Origin: Henricia sp. BOLD:AAB3569
Lineage: Eukaryota; Echinodermata; Asteroidea; Spinulosida; Echinasteridae
Reading direction: 5' to 3'
NCBI GenBank assembly: GCA_037783545.1
Contig: JBBELK010001218.1
Location: forward strand, 1-64,000
DNA: 64,000 nucleotides
Both the position numbers and the translations under genes were made by a program. Every line of letters starts with the position of its first letter. The stretch's first letter is position 1. This document shows positions 10,801-21,489 of the stretch, piece after piece. The notes beneath the pieces were generated by a model. It searched no databases and was not told the DNA's origin. It saw only the letters and a program-made list of their open reading frames with translations.

Positions 10801-13800
10801 GAACACTTTCTGACGATATTTATTTTTAAAATTATTTTTGAAATACTGTATTTAAATTGGAACACAGCAAGATGTTTGTTTGACGGTAAGATTTCTGGTC
10901 CAAAAAGGCTAGTTTGTGTTGCGAAACAGACTTGTGAAACCAGGTACAGTTTGGGGAGATTGTTGTCTGTGTTTGTGAAAAATTTCAGTGTAAAACACCT
11001 TCCCTTGTTTGTTTGTTTTAGCCCACAAAAAATGATTATCAGTTACTCTTTGTGAGCGTCGTCGAGTGCGTGGTTTTCATTCCAGGCGTAAATATGTGCT
11101 CTTACACATAGTGCGCGCCCTCACATGTGCTATGTACTCCTGTTGCATTGAGGCTTTCTTGACAAAGCTTATTTAGTTGAGCAGAAAACGAGACAGCGTG
11201 TTGAACTAAGACTTATCAGACTTGAAGTTGAAGATATCTTCGTTGGCTTGGCGCAATATGTCACTGTGGGGGCGCTTCATACTGCATCGCATTCTTCGAG
11301 CTCTCTCCTAATCAGTTTACACGCACGATTTCGCGGGAAAACGGCCGAATTCTAAGACGCATATCTCGGCTACCGCTTGCTCAATTTTTTCGATAAATGC
11401 TGTTTTTGAATTTACAGAAAATAATCTGTAATGTGAGATGATATTTTCAATCAAAATCGAACTTTGAAATTTGTTTCTACCTGTGTTGCACAAGCCGATG
11501 ATGAAATGACCCTGCGTGCATGACTCTGTATAAACATTCACTTACCAAGGACGTCAATTCTCCCGTTGTCACGTATAATCTCGTCCACAACCGCTTTAAT
11601 TGTGGCCTCCTTGGTAACGTCGAGTTCCCGGATGAAGAGTGTCTTGTCCAGCGTGTCTCCGGCCTCGGTTACCAGCATAGTCTTGGATTTCAAATTTCTC
11701 ATAGTGGCGTAAACCTTCAGTATAGAATTCAAGCCAGAAGGGGAGTGTGGCATTAGTTTGAAAATTTTTCACAAAATCGTCTATAAAACACTAACAGAAT
11801 TTGTTAAAGAAAAAACAACTATACCACTTTAAGCGTTCATATGTGGGCTACAAATGGAGCCCATAAAATGTTAGGACCTTTAACATGACCATGTGAGCAG
11901 TCTTGACTTACCCGTACCCCACCTACGGGGTACGTTGAAACATGGTAAGGGGGAAGTTGAAACACGGCATGTGGTCTTGTGGGTATGAAGCGGGACTCCC
12001 AATCAGAGGTTGGGGGTTCGAGCCCCACTTCGACCAACGTGTCTGTGTCCCTGGGAAAGGCACTTAATCCCAGTTGCCTCGTCAACCCAAGCGATATATG
12101 GGAAGCTGTTAAGGGGAATGCCAAAATCTAACTGCTGATAGGGTTGTGCGCCTGACCAGCAGCCACCTAGTTGAAGCGAAATGGTTCTGGTGATTCCCTG
12201 ATGGCAGCGGTAATGATGGTAACAGCGCCTTGAGCACCCTGCAGGGTGGATATGTGCGCTATACAAATCTAATCACTATTATTATTATTATTATTATTCA
12301 TAAACTGAACCATAACTTCTGTAATCAACCTTATTAGCTAATTAACCATTTGGGGTACAGGGGGGGTCATTAACAACTGCACAAAACAATTAGAGCACCA
12401 AAACAATTTATGCATCAAGATGTTAAGTTTGCTACAGGCCTATTGGGGCTGGTTTTCTTTGTATTTGTGCCAAATATCATGCAAATATCCACCTGTGCAC
12501 GTGAGATTTTCCGCCCCAAAATATCACAAAAATCGCCAGTTGGAGGGCGCCGTCAACTACCTCGTCTTGATTCAAGACACCAATGCAGGCATAACAATAG
12601 GCATAATAAAGCACGCGCCTATAGTGCACTCATCATGCTCTACTTGGTACCGCTGTTTAAATTGGTAAGGGGCTAAAAGTGTTATATAGAAAATGATAAC
12701 GTCCCAATATAAACGTCAAAAAAACACTTTTAGCCTTCTAAAAGTAGCTACCTAGGCTATGTCATATTAAGGAAAACCCCTGGGTGTTCATGTACATGTA
12801 CAGCAATGAACCCAATGTGTACGTACGTAGGCCTAGGCCTATATGCATACATGCATGCAGTGTGAGCACATGGGCAGCTCTCGGCTACGCTGAGCATATG
12901 GCTACGCTGCTCTCGCTCATATACGACGCATGGGGAAGTAAATATGTGGACAGGGGGCCAGTCTAGGCTTAACATAGTGTAAACAAAATCCATCCGCGTT
13001 GGTGGGACTAATTTCCTTTTGACGCGATAGTAGCGAAGTCAAGTCCCCCGTCTGTTCCAGATTTGTCGATTTTACTCCAAATTTTGCTCCCTTTTATCCT
13101 TTTTTGATGTTTGAGTCATCATGGAAAAAGAACGACAAGGGTACAGAATTAAGTCTTGAGATTACAAGGACCTCCATGGTGTGCTTTTAAATGTCTGATT
13201 TGGAATTTACGGTAAGATTTTTCACACGGGTATTTGGACTATTGAGGGCGTGCAGGAATGTTCCACACGGCGAATGGGGTTAAATTGGTAAGGGGCTAAA
13301 AGTGTTATATAAAAAATGATAACGTCCCAATATAAACGTCAAATAAACACTTTTAGCCTTCTTCTGCTGTTATGGAGACTCTATAGAAATAAGGTCACAT
13401 GTACGAGCCATTAAGAAAGCAAAAAAGTCACATTATGCTGATAAAGTAAAAAGGCTCAAACAAACTAACCCTGCTGCATGGTTTCGTGAAATTAACTTAA
13501 TGAGTGGACATGACTGTAAGCGTAGTACCCAAATCACCGTTGATGGCATTGACCCATTAGACCACAAGTCAATTGCTAATGCAATTGGTGTCAAGTTTTC
13601 ATCAGTCAACTGTGATTTGTTGCCACTTGATACGTCAGCCCTTCCAGCGTATCTCCCGGGTCAGCCTATTCTATCAATTGAACCATGGGAAGTTTTTAAT
13701 GTTTTGGACAAATTGAAAGTAAATAAAAGTAGTGGTCCTGACAACATCTTTAGCAAGCTCATACGTCAGTTTTCGTATGAGCTAGCAAGACCTCTCACTG

Positions 13801-16161
13801 ACATCATCAATTGCTCTCTAGGACAACATTGTGTACCATCCCAGTGGAAAAGGGCGATTACTGTACCCATCCCTAAGTCGACACCGGCAACTGTTGAAAA
13901 CTTGAGGCCGATTGCATTAACAGACCACTTTGCTAAGGTCGCTGAACATTTTGTTGCAAAGCAAACTATGAATGCAATGGAGGTAAATTTAGATTCTACC
14001 CAGTTTGGCAATCGAAAAGGGGTCTCCACTTCACATTGTCTTGTTGACGTGCTTCACGCATTGCACGTTCAGGCAGATCAAATAAAATCGGCGTCATCGG
14101 TCTTGTTAACAGATTTCTCTAAGGCGTTTGATCGAGTTGATCACACTCTAGCCATTTCCAAGCTCTTAGCTATGGGTGTTCCATCCTCATTAGTTGTATG
14201 GATTTCCGATTTTTTGTCTGATCGTGTGCATTGTGTCAAGTATGGTCAATCTGTGTCAGATTGGTCCTCTGTCTGCGCTGGTGTCCCGCAAGGCACAAAC
14301 TTGGGTCCTTTGGGTTTTTTGGCCGTTGTAAATGATATCAATTTCAATCACTCGATCAATACACAACAATCTAAATACGTTGATGACGTCACTCTGGTCG
14401 AAACTCGTGGAGTAGATATGAGATCTAATCTCTCCACAGCCCTTGCTGAGTTACATCATTGGTCTGTTAGGAACAAAATGCAACTAAACCTTTCAAAGTG
14501 CCAAATTTTGGACATCTGTTTCTCACGTGTCAAACCAGTTCCAACTTCGTACTAAGTCTGAATCATGTCACAATTGAGCATAGATAAGTGGTTAAACTGC
14601 TGGGCGTGTTCATCCAAGCAGATCTTAAGTGGGACATACAAATTAATTCCATGATCAAGCGGGCTAACTCACGCTTGTTTATGTTACGTAAGTTGATTTC
14701 CACCTGACCGTCAGTGCTAGTGATTTGGTCACTGTCTTTGTTTCTTCTGTGCGCCCTGTTTTATAATACGCTGCACCTGTCTGGACCAGTGGCATTACTA
14801 AAAAGCAGTGTGCAGATTTAGAACGAGTGCAGAAGCGGGCTTGCAAAATTATTTTCGGTACGGAGTACGGTTCGTACTCTAATGCGTTGGAATTACTTCA
14901 GCTAGATACACTGCAAGTACGAAGGCACAATTTGTGCCAATCATTCGCAAAATCACTCCCTATTTCTGTGTTGAAAAAACACCTCCCTCCTGTTGTTACA
15001 ACTAGATATCAATTGCGGAATTCGAATCAGTACTCCATGTTCCGTTGTAGAACCGAACGTTTCAAGAAAAGTCCCCTTCCGTTTCTTATTCGGTTGTTAA
15101 TACCAAGTAGTACCTTGGCCTTGGCTGTAGTCTCAATCCACACTTATTTTTAGTTTTAGTTTTAGTTTTTGTCGGAATCTACTGTTTTTTATAATGTATA
15201 CAGTACCCGTTTTGTAATTTTCTCTGTAATTCAGCCTTTGGCTGCTATTGAGATTTATATAATAAACCAACCATGAATGAATGAATGAATAAAAGTATGC
15301 AGTACACAGTATTAACGTCTACCAAAATTAAATTGTATTCGTAAACAGATTTTACTGATGCATGTACAGTGAAACCTGCTATTATTAAAGCCTGAGGCCA
15401 CCTTGATGGCCACCTGCATAGTGGCCACCCACCTTTGGTCCCAAATGCCATGTGTATAAAACAATGCTTAAGAAACCACTATAAAGAGGCCACCTCTTTA
15501 TAGTAGCCAGTTTTTTACGGTCCCGACCATATATTATCAGACTAGTTATCTGACGTATATACTCTGCCTATCTTACGTACGTACGTTCGAGTGCTTGGGG
15601 TTCAAATGTGTTAAGTGCAATGTTGGCCATATTGAGTTATTTGCATATTCTTTGATAAATTGGGATGCTCTTTTCAATGCACACATCAGTTAAGTGCTAA
15701 TAGCACATTGTCATGGTGAAAACTGCATGAGAAGTATGTGCAGATTGTCAATTGCCCAAGCTAGTTTGGTGCACAAACATGTTAACTGCTTCTATCACAG
15801 ATGTGTTAAGTACTTTTTTAGTAAATAACTTCGGCTTTTAATTAATTTTTTGACCCATGTCATATTCAATCCAAAGTATATTATTACAAGAAACACCATT
15901 TGTAAGGAGGAGCATGTGAAGTACACCCCTGATTTTTCACAACTATTACAACATTCAACTGGATTTATCTAAAAAGTATAAAATTGCACTTAACACATTT
16001 GAACCCCAAGCACTGTAGGAAGTTTGTTTCTTCCCCCATGATTAAACGTATGCGCGTACGCGTAGGCCTACCTTGAATTCGGGTTGCTTGGCGAGCAATA
16101 CAGCGGTAGTTAGGCCGATCCCAGATGAACAACCAGTGATCAGTACTGTTTTCAGCGCCAT
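7845..16161 (-). CDS. Short-chain dehydrogenase, HSD17B1/RDH8-like (SDR28C type), five exons
   Basis: Exons on the minus strand are 16161-16072, 11714-11546, 10546-10367, 9618-9522 and 8154-7845; every intron has GT..AG borders and phases join without a break, giving 281 residues. Seen: TGCSSGIG at residues 9-16 (NAD(P) binding), VNNAG at 87-91, catalytic Ser141 in NVASVAG, YSASK at 154-158 (Tyr154, Lys158) and VEPGPV after beta-6. The order and FKVYATMR and DVLVNNAG contexts match the 17-beta-hydroxysteroid dehydrogenase 1 / retinol dehydrogenase 8 group, which oxidise or reduce steroids or retinoids with NADP(H). The length is slightly below the usual 310-330. The true substrate cannot be told. 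Intron 1 (4.36 kb) contains a LINE and MITEs. Exon 1 and its upstream DNA are duplicated at 2513-3092. Confidence 0.9.
8155..11545. other. Introns 2-4 of the dehydrogenase
   Basis: Outside the exons this stretch contains no other gene. Recognisable items are a short repeat at 8575-8680 shared, inverted, with 26345-26470, and T-rich runs near 9990-10040. Confidence 0.4.
8575..8680 (+). repeat. Short interspersed repeat, partner at 26345-26470 (-)
   Basis: The phrases TTCGATTTAACAACAA, GCACAGTC.ATGCACTGGA and GGACGTGTA.GG..GGAAGGCGTCC occur here and, in reverse complement and in the same order, at 26345-26470. The function and class are unknown. Confidence 0.5.
11964..12298 (+). mobile_element. 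tRNA-derived SINE with (ATT)n tail
   Basis: A tRNA-like head with a B-box-like GGGGGTTCGAGCCCC near 12012 is followed by a SINE body (CCTGGGAAAGGCACTTAA.., CAGCGCCTTGAGCACC, GCGCTATACAAATCT) and a tail of at least seven ATT units. The GCGCTATA.AAAT plus ATT tail is typical of widespread metazoan SINEs mobilised by L2/CR1-type LINEs. It lies in intron 1 of the dehydrogenase. Confidence 0.75.
12299..12670. other. Intron interval without recognised feature
   Basis: Part of intron 1 of the dehydrogenase. Several short frames but no repeat family or coding signal that I recognise. Confidence 0.3.
12671..12735. mobile_element. 65-bp miniature hairpin element, copy 1
   Basis: Perfect 13-bp inverted ends GGCTAAAAGTGTT/AACACTTTTAGCC around a short AT-rich centre. 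An almost identical 65-bp copy is at 13294-13358, and the match extends slightly outward (AAATTGGTAAGG before, TTCT after), so the repeated unit is about 85 bp. Confidence 0.55.
13294..13358. mobile_element. 65-bp miniature hairpin element, copy 2
   Basis: Same length and ends as the copy at 12671-12735, differing at only a few positions. It abuts the truncated 5' end of the L2-like LINE. Confidence 0.55.
13363..15290 (+). pseudogene. 5'-truncated, frameshifted L2-like LINE (reverse transcriptase)
   Basis: The frame from about 13366 to 14555 encodes a non-LTR reverse transcriptase: NPAAWFREI leader, RAITVPIPK, LRPIALTDHFAKVAE, QFGNRKGVSTSHCLV, DFSKAFDRVDH, GVPQGTNLGPLGF and the catalytic box as YVDD. 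The frame stops at 14555; the C-terminal part resumes in another frame at 14777-15153 (APVWTSGITKKQ, LERVQKRACKIIFG). The 3' end carries TGAA-type tetramer repeats (about 15271-15290), as in L2 elements. It is dead, since the endonuclease is missing and frames are broken. It sits in intron 1 of the dehydrogenase, in the opposite orientation. Confidence 0.85.
15367..15554. mobile_element. Pogo/Tigger-type MITE, copy 2
   Basis: Orthologous in position to copy 1 within the duplicated segment. Left end CAGTGAAACC after TA; the right end has decayed (ACTAGTTATCTGACGTA). Confidence 0.7.
15590..16015. mobile_element. MITE with ~32-bp terminal inverted repeats
   Basis: AGTGCTTGGGGTTCAAATGT at 15590 continues to a near-perfect 32-bp inverted match at 15983-16014. 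The right flank is TA. It is absent from duplicate A, so it inserted after the duplication, about 60 bp from exon 1 of the dehydrogenase. Non-coding. Confidence 0.75.
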
Positions 16162-16589
16162 GTTATCCCTTGTCGTATACCGAATATCCCTCGAGTTCTG
16201 CCTGATGAGACTTCTAAAATGGGTAACTGGGTGAACAAGAGGATCAATATCACTGTATTAAATGTAAGTCAACGTGGAATCTTTGCATGCTCTATTGTAC
16301 TTTCACCGTGTCAACGAGTGGTCTGGCTATAGAGTTACAATTTAGTTTTTATCGTGTGATGGCACTGGAATGTACCTTTAGTTTGCATTCAGTATTGAAT
16401 GCCAATTGTTTCTTTTGTGATTTCTGACCTTGCAGAAAGCTCGGTTTAGTTCCTTTTATGTTTAACCATACATGACTGCCTTATTTAAGGGCTACGTTTA
16501 GCCACGCCAATTCCTTCAGGCCGTTACACTGCCGTTCGATTACCGTATTATACAGTCTGTACCTATAAAGCGAGATCAGATGGTGCCCC

Positions 16590-18600
16590 ATCTATTATTA
16601 TCTCTGTCCTTACAGAAGGTTACAAGATACCTTTTACCATAAAGCCACCGCACATGTTCTATCGTAACAATAGATCTGCCTTAGATGAGCAAACCTTCGT
16701 TACAAATGAGGTTCTAGAGCTATTGTCCTCGCATATAGAATTGTTAAAAAATTGCATTCCTCACACATTGTCAGTCCTCTATCCGTGGCTCATCAACCAT
16801 CCGGTAAAAAGCGACTTATCCTAGATTTAAGTAGAATAAATAAATTTGTACACAAGGAACATTTTAAGATGGATGATTGGAAGACGGGAATACAATTTGT
16901 CACACAATGCACTTCTTTTCACCTTCGACCTAAAATCTGGGTATCACCATGTTGATATTTTCGCCGATCATCAGACATTTTTGGGTTTTTCTCGGACGAT
17001 TTCAAGGTTCTACTCGTTTTCTCGAATTCACAGTTCTTCCTTTCGGTCTTTCGTCAGCTCCCTTACTTTTCACTAAATTGCTTAAACCATTAGTTTCACA
17101 CTGGAGAGCTGCAGGTATTCGCATTGCTTTATATTTGGATGATGGTTTTACGGTTGTCCCGATTATTTCTGATGATCAAAAAACGAATTACGAAACAGCT
17201 AGGGAACTATCCAATCATGTCGGAGTAGACTTGTTAAGAGCCGGTTTTGTCTATAATATAGATAAGTCACATTGGGATCCCTCCCATCAAATTGAATGGC
17301 TGGGGATGACATGGGGTATACCAAGGCTGGTACCCTAACAATTCTTCCAAGACGCATTAACAAAATTCTCTGTTCGAAAACTTCACTCGTTTGTGGGACA
17401 GGTTATTTCACTCAGTCCAGTTCTAGGAAACATAACTATTCTTATGACCTGGAATTGCCAAGTTAGAATTGCTCAACATTCCAACGAAAATGATATCATT
17501 CAACTAGATCAATCATGCGCCAACGAAATCAAATTTTGGAAAACTCATGTATCACCACTAAATGTTCGTCATATTTTTGCAAACAGAATAGTTAACAAGG
17601 TTATCTGTTCTGACGCGAGTGACAATAGGATCGGGTGCTATCGTTTGCAATGATATTCACACAGCCCACACAAACTGGACCGAAACGCAGTCCAAAGAGA
17701 GTTCCACATGGAGGGAATTATTTACGATACAATTTGCTCTCAACTCTTTCCTCCCTTTGATTTGTAATTCTTCGACAAAAATTCTAACGGACAGTCAATC
17801 TGCTGCCCACATTGTGGAACATGGGAGTATGAACGTTCCTTTGCAAGAACTGGCTCTGGGTATTTTTAATGCATGTATCAAAGACAACATACGTTTAGAA
17901 GTAGACTGGATATCGATACCGAGATCACAAAATGAACAAGCCGACTTTATCAGCAGACTTGTCGACGTCGATGACTGGATGATATCTAAAAAGTTTATGA
18001 ATACGATTTCTAATTTACGGGGACCCTTTAGTGTTGACTGTTTTGCCTGTTATTATAACAATCAAATATCACGCTTCTTCTCCAGATTTTGGAACCCTAG
18101 CACATCGGGAATCGACGCCTTTGCGCAGGACTGGTCTAAAGAGAACCGTCTATTGGTTCCTCCTGTAGTGCTGATACCCAGTGTTCTTAATCACATTTAC
18201 CTTTGCAAAGCAAAAGGAACCCTTGTAGTACCTTGGTGGCCATGCATCCTCGATATTTTGGCCAATTCTCTGGTCCACTTATTCCCCTTGGATTAAGGGT
18301 GTTATTTCCGCAGACGGCCCGGGTATCTTACAATTGGGGAGGAACAAAAATTCATTTCTAGGGTCATCGGAGTTTAACAATCCAATGCTTGCCATTCACA
18401 TTGATTGCTCATAATTATCTTTATATACACTTCCTATAACGTGCTTCTTTTTCGTCATCACAGATCATCTTGTCACAGCCATATTAAGCGGAATTTCCGA
18501 AGTTGCTAGAAGAAGCCAAGGTACAAATATTCAGAGATGCTATATTGGCTAAGGCAGAAAGCACAGTAACCAATTATCTCTTAATATTTTACTTTTCGTA
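16590..18600 (+). pseudogene. Degenerate DIRS-like retrotransposon (RT-RNase H, recombinase remnant)
   Basis: Fragments in several frames line up as one protein. An N-terminal GYKIPF.IKPPHMF..NNRSA stretch (from about 16618) is followed by RLILDLSRINKF (16815), FDLKSGYHHVDI (16925), LPFGLSSAP with YLDD (17040-17140), an RNase H region with CSDASD and TDSQSAAH (17610-17810), then SRFWNPSTSGIDAFAQDWS (18090-18145). This order and the last motif are typical of DIRS-type elements. After a stop at 18294-18296 a stretch near 18520-18590 (AKAESTVTNYLLIF) resembles the start of a tyrosine recombinase. At least four frameshifts make it inactive. No flanking repeats were found. Confidence 0.8.
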
Positions 18601-19129
18601 AATGACTTGAGGACAGTTCACTGATATGCCCTTCAATATTTCAGTTGATAAACTTTATAGAGCATATGTAAAGCAAAATGTACCGAGACGCTGCTGAAAA
18701 AGCAAAAGATCATGTAAAATTTACATTCGAGAAGAATTGGTAATTTGTGTTTCGTGAGTTACCGGGAAGATACCCGAAGGGCTTAGAGAGCCAAGGATTC
18801 AGATGAATCATAGTGAGATTGTAGAATTTCTTTTTCATTTTACTAATCCATTATTACTTTAACTAATTAACTTTAAAATTCAATGTTTATATAAAAATTG
18901 TAAAGCCGCTCGGCTTCTGCTAACGGCCCACTCCCAAGCTGCAATAAATTATGAATTGAATTTGTGTCGTGACTATTATTTGTTTGCGTCATCCATTAGG
19001 TGGAAAACTGTTTTTCATGCGTTTGAGCGTAGCGAAATAGCATTTAAATATAAAAACTAGAGTGTCACTGGCTATTCAAGTCACGCTTGTGGACTGTGCC
19101 GATCGCGATGTGGGCGACACCATGTTTGT
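18601..19129. other. Interval without recognised gene
   Basis: AT-rich. May include the decayed 3' part of the DIRS-like element. 19060-19110 matches the lead-in of the repeat at 3095-3130. Confidence 0.3.
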
Positions 19130-19133
19130 TTAA

Positions 19134-19184
19134 AGGCATAGTTTCGTCATCAATGCGCGCGCGCATTGGTGACGAGCCTTGCCA
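19134..19184. mobile_element. 51-bp TTAA-flanked hairpin element
   Basis: A miniature copy of the GACGAGCC hairpin family: AGGCATAGTTTCGTCATCAATGCG folds onto GCGCATTGGTGACGAGCCTTGCC. TTAA flanks it at 19130-19133 and 19185-19188. Confidence 0.6.
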
Positions 19185-19573
19185 TTAACGCTTTGAGTGC
19201 AAAGTGGGCAAAACCCATTTGCACACCGAGCACCCGTATAGCGTTACGCCATGATATTGTTTAAATTCACAACTTATATAATATATAAGTTGTGATTATG
19301 GTTGACTAATAAAGATAAAATTCTCAGCTTTCTAACGATATCGTAAATATTCCATGGCGGTCACACATGCATGAGTGAGCACGTTGTTATTAAAAATAGC
19401 AAGTTTAAATCGCATTTTCCCAAGTTTGGGTATACCTTTGAAAGACGTACGTTGATTATGCAATCTTTGCAAGGTTGATTATGTAAGACTGCTGGTGTGG
19501 TAATTGTTAGGTAGGAATGCCTTTTCTTTAGGTTGGGTATTTAAGAAGGACCTATAGGTTTAGGGAAAGATGG

Positions 19574-20227
19574 GGCGGTCGGGTTGGCGTAGTGGTTCTT
19601 TCTGCTGGCCTGCCTGTGATGAGTGCTTTCCAAAGGACTAGCCTTGCACATAGGTGGTTTGGAGGAGTTGTTTTGCGGAATCCCGTGTGATGTCCTGGAA
19701 CGTTGCTCAATGACGGAGTGACCAGTACGTACGTCACTGGGAACGCCGGTGGAATTTTGGAACACGATTGGATCCGTGTCTGCGGTCTTGATGTTGGCTC
19801 GACCTGGACTGGTGATGATAGTGGATAATGACTTGGACTGGCAACGACAATGATTGAGGAACTGGTATAAACTAGACTGGACTTGACCTGGCTTGCGTGT
19901 TTTATTCGGACGAATAAAACATTTTATAAAAAGCCTTTCACCTCTGACGTCCCTGGTTATAGGGCGGTCGGGTTGGCGTACGGGTTCTTTCCTCGCCTTT
20001 CCCCTCTGGGGTCCCGGGTTCGAATCCGGGGCGTGTATGTGGATTGGGTTTGCAGTCCCTACTTGACCGCGTGGGTTTTCCTCCCACTTCTAAAACTGTA
20101 ACTCCTTCTTGTCATCTCTATAGTTGATAATAAAGTATAGTTAAAAGCTAAACCCGTACAGTTAATGGCATAAATTAGGTCCTTAGTTGCCGAAGATGCC
20201 ATAAAATTAACAACAACAACAACAACA
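19574..20227 (+). mobile_element. tRNA-derived SINE, apparently with two heads, (AAC)n tail
   Basis: A tRNA-like head GGGCGGTCGGGTTGGCGTA occurs at 19574 and again at 19961; the second has a full B box (GGGTTCGAATCCGG) and ends in (AAC)n at 20209-20226. The whole is bounded by a perfect 13-bp duplication, TAGGGAAAGATGG, at 19561-19573 and 20228-20240. The first head appears interrupted after about 30 bp, and its remainder reappears near 19931, so an insertion inside a dimeric SINE is likely. Confidence 0.7.
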
Positions 20228-20535
20228 TAGGGAAAGATGGTAAGCTAACCAGTGAACAGCGAACTTTCGTGGTTACAACATTTCATCAAATTCGGAGTTT
20301 GCAGCGAACTCGCGATGCTTTCAGGGAACGAGAGCCACCATAGCAGTAGCCAAAACCATCTGGACGAATGTTAGAAAGTACCCACAGCACGGTACTAGTA
20401 GCCTGAACCGTAACAAGGGGAATTCTGGCAGGAGGCGCACTGGGCGTTCAGAAGAGAACATAGCAGCAGTAAGGCAGCGCTCCTGGACAATCCATTTTTA
20501 CGCAATGATCCGGCTATTCATGGTGAGACGATAGA
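20228..20535 (+). pseudogene. Frameshifted transposase helix-turn-helix fragment
   Basis: One frame gives GKLTSEQRTFVVTTFHQIRS followed by LQRTRDAFRER; after a frame change LNRNKGNSGRRRTGRSEEN appears, then LLDNPFLRNDPAIHGE in a third. These are the N-terminal HTH and linker phrases of a Tc/mariner-like transposase family common in marine invertebrates and arthropods (recognised from memory). The catalytic DDE part is absent. The SINE's target site lies at the start of this fragment. Confidence 0.55.
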
Positions 20536-20606
20536 GCAGTGCAGGACCTGCTCCGGCCGTAGGTGTCAGCTTTGTGTTGAAAGGGAAGGTGGACATGTTG
20601 AAGGCA

Positions 20607-20990
20607 CACTGCAAAAAATGCGGTGTTAAAATCTACACCACTGGTGTAAAATTTGATTCTTCGTTGGTATCCATTTTGGGCAAGGATTTGGGTGTTAAGT
20701 AACACCAATTTGGGAATCAATATTTTTCAACACCAAGAAGAGTGTTAAACTTTAACACCCCATCCGGTGTCAACGTATTCTTCTTGGTGTTTATTTTGGG
20801 CAAGAATTTTAGTGTTAATTGACACCTGAATGTGGAATTAAATTGTAACACCTTTATTCTTACAGATTTAAAAACCGACACCAATTGGTGTAAAATGGGG
20901 TAACCACTTTAAAATAAAACACGCACTGCAAAACTTCTGGTGTTAAATTTAACACCCATGGTGTAAATTAACACCAGCATTTGGTGTTAG
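20607..20990. mobile_element. CACTGCAAAA element with GGTGTTAA/TTAACACC arrays
   Basis: CACTGCAAAA occurs at 20607 and 20934. Between and after them, roughly a dozen copies of GGTGTTAA, TTAACACC or close variants occur in both orientations, spaced 15-50 bp. Non-coding. The layout is like that of 5128-6272, with a different core motif. Confidence 0.5.
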
Positions 20991-21119
20991 ATCTTCGTAT
21001 CATATCACTGTCTATCAAATGCACTAGCTGCATGCATGCCTGCCCTTCGAATTCGGTCTCCCCCCGTGACAGGCCTAAAGCTAGCCTGTCTAAAGTAAAC
21101 ATGGTCTAAATGAGCCAAC

Positions 21120-21470
21120 ATTTGTTGGCCAACAAGGACCAACATGAAGTTGGAACTTGTTGGCCATAAGGCGAACCAGCATATCCCGACTGCAGTTGGT
21201 TGCTGCCTTCACGCGACAAGCGTTCTATGAATCTGCTATTGGCCCGTTTCTCCATCCAACAAGCTCCAACCATGCATCTTCCTCCATGCTCCAACACAGT
21301 AGGGCGATAGGCCTACATGCTCCAATAACACGGACTAACTTTATTGTTGGATGATATTGGGCGTTGTCGATGTCTGGAGTGGCGTCCACACCATCCAACT
21401 TTTGGTCGGCCGACATCGTCAGACACGTACGTACGTGTTGGACCTTGTAGCAACAAAATGTTACCTCGTG
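21120..21470. mobile_element. TGTTGGCC-family MITE, copy 1
   Basis: Starts TTTGTTGGCCAACAAGGACC and closes with the inverted TGTTGGACCTTGTAGCAACA. The middle (ATGAAGTTGGAA, TTGCTGCCTTC, TCTGCTATTGGCCC, GGCGTCCAC) recurs in order at 31221-31460. Non-coding. Confidence 0.6.
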
Positions 21471-21489
21471 TAGATGTGAAGTGCGCCCT

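Larger units (their letters stand above)
15306..16341. repeat. Segmental duplicate B (partner at 2513-3092)
   Basis: Same content as copy A plus a 426-bp MITE at 15590-16015. It includes the functional exon 1 of the dehydrogenase and about 180 bp upstream of its ATG, so the promoter is duplicated as well. Confidence 0.85.

Noticed and set aside
13766-14029. 87-codon frame antisense to the LINE reverse transcriptase
   Set aside because: Shadow of the strongly supported RT frame.
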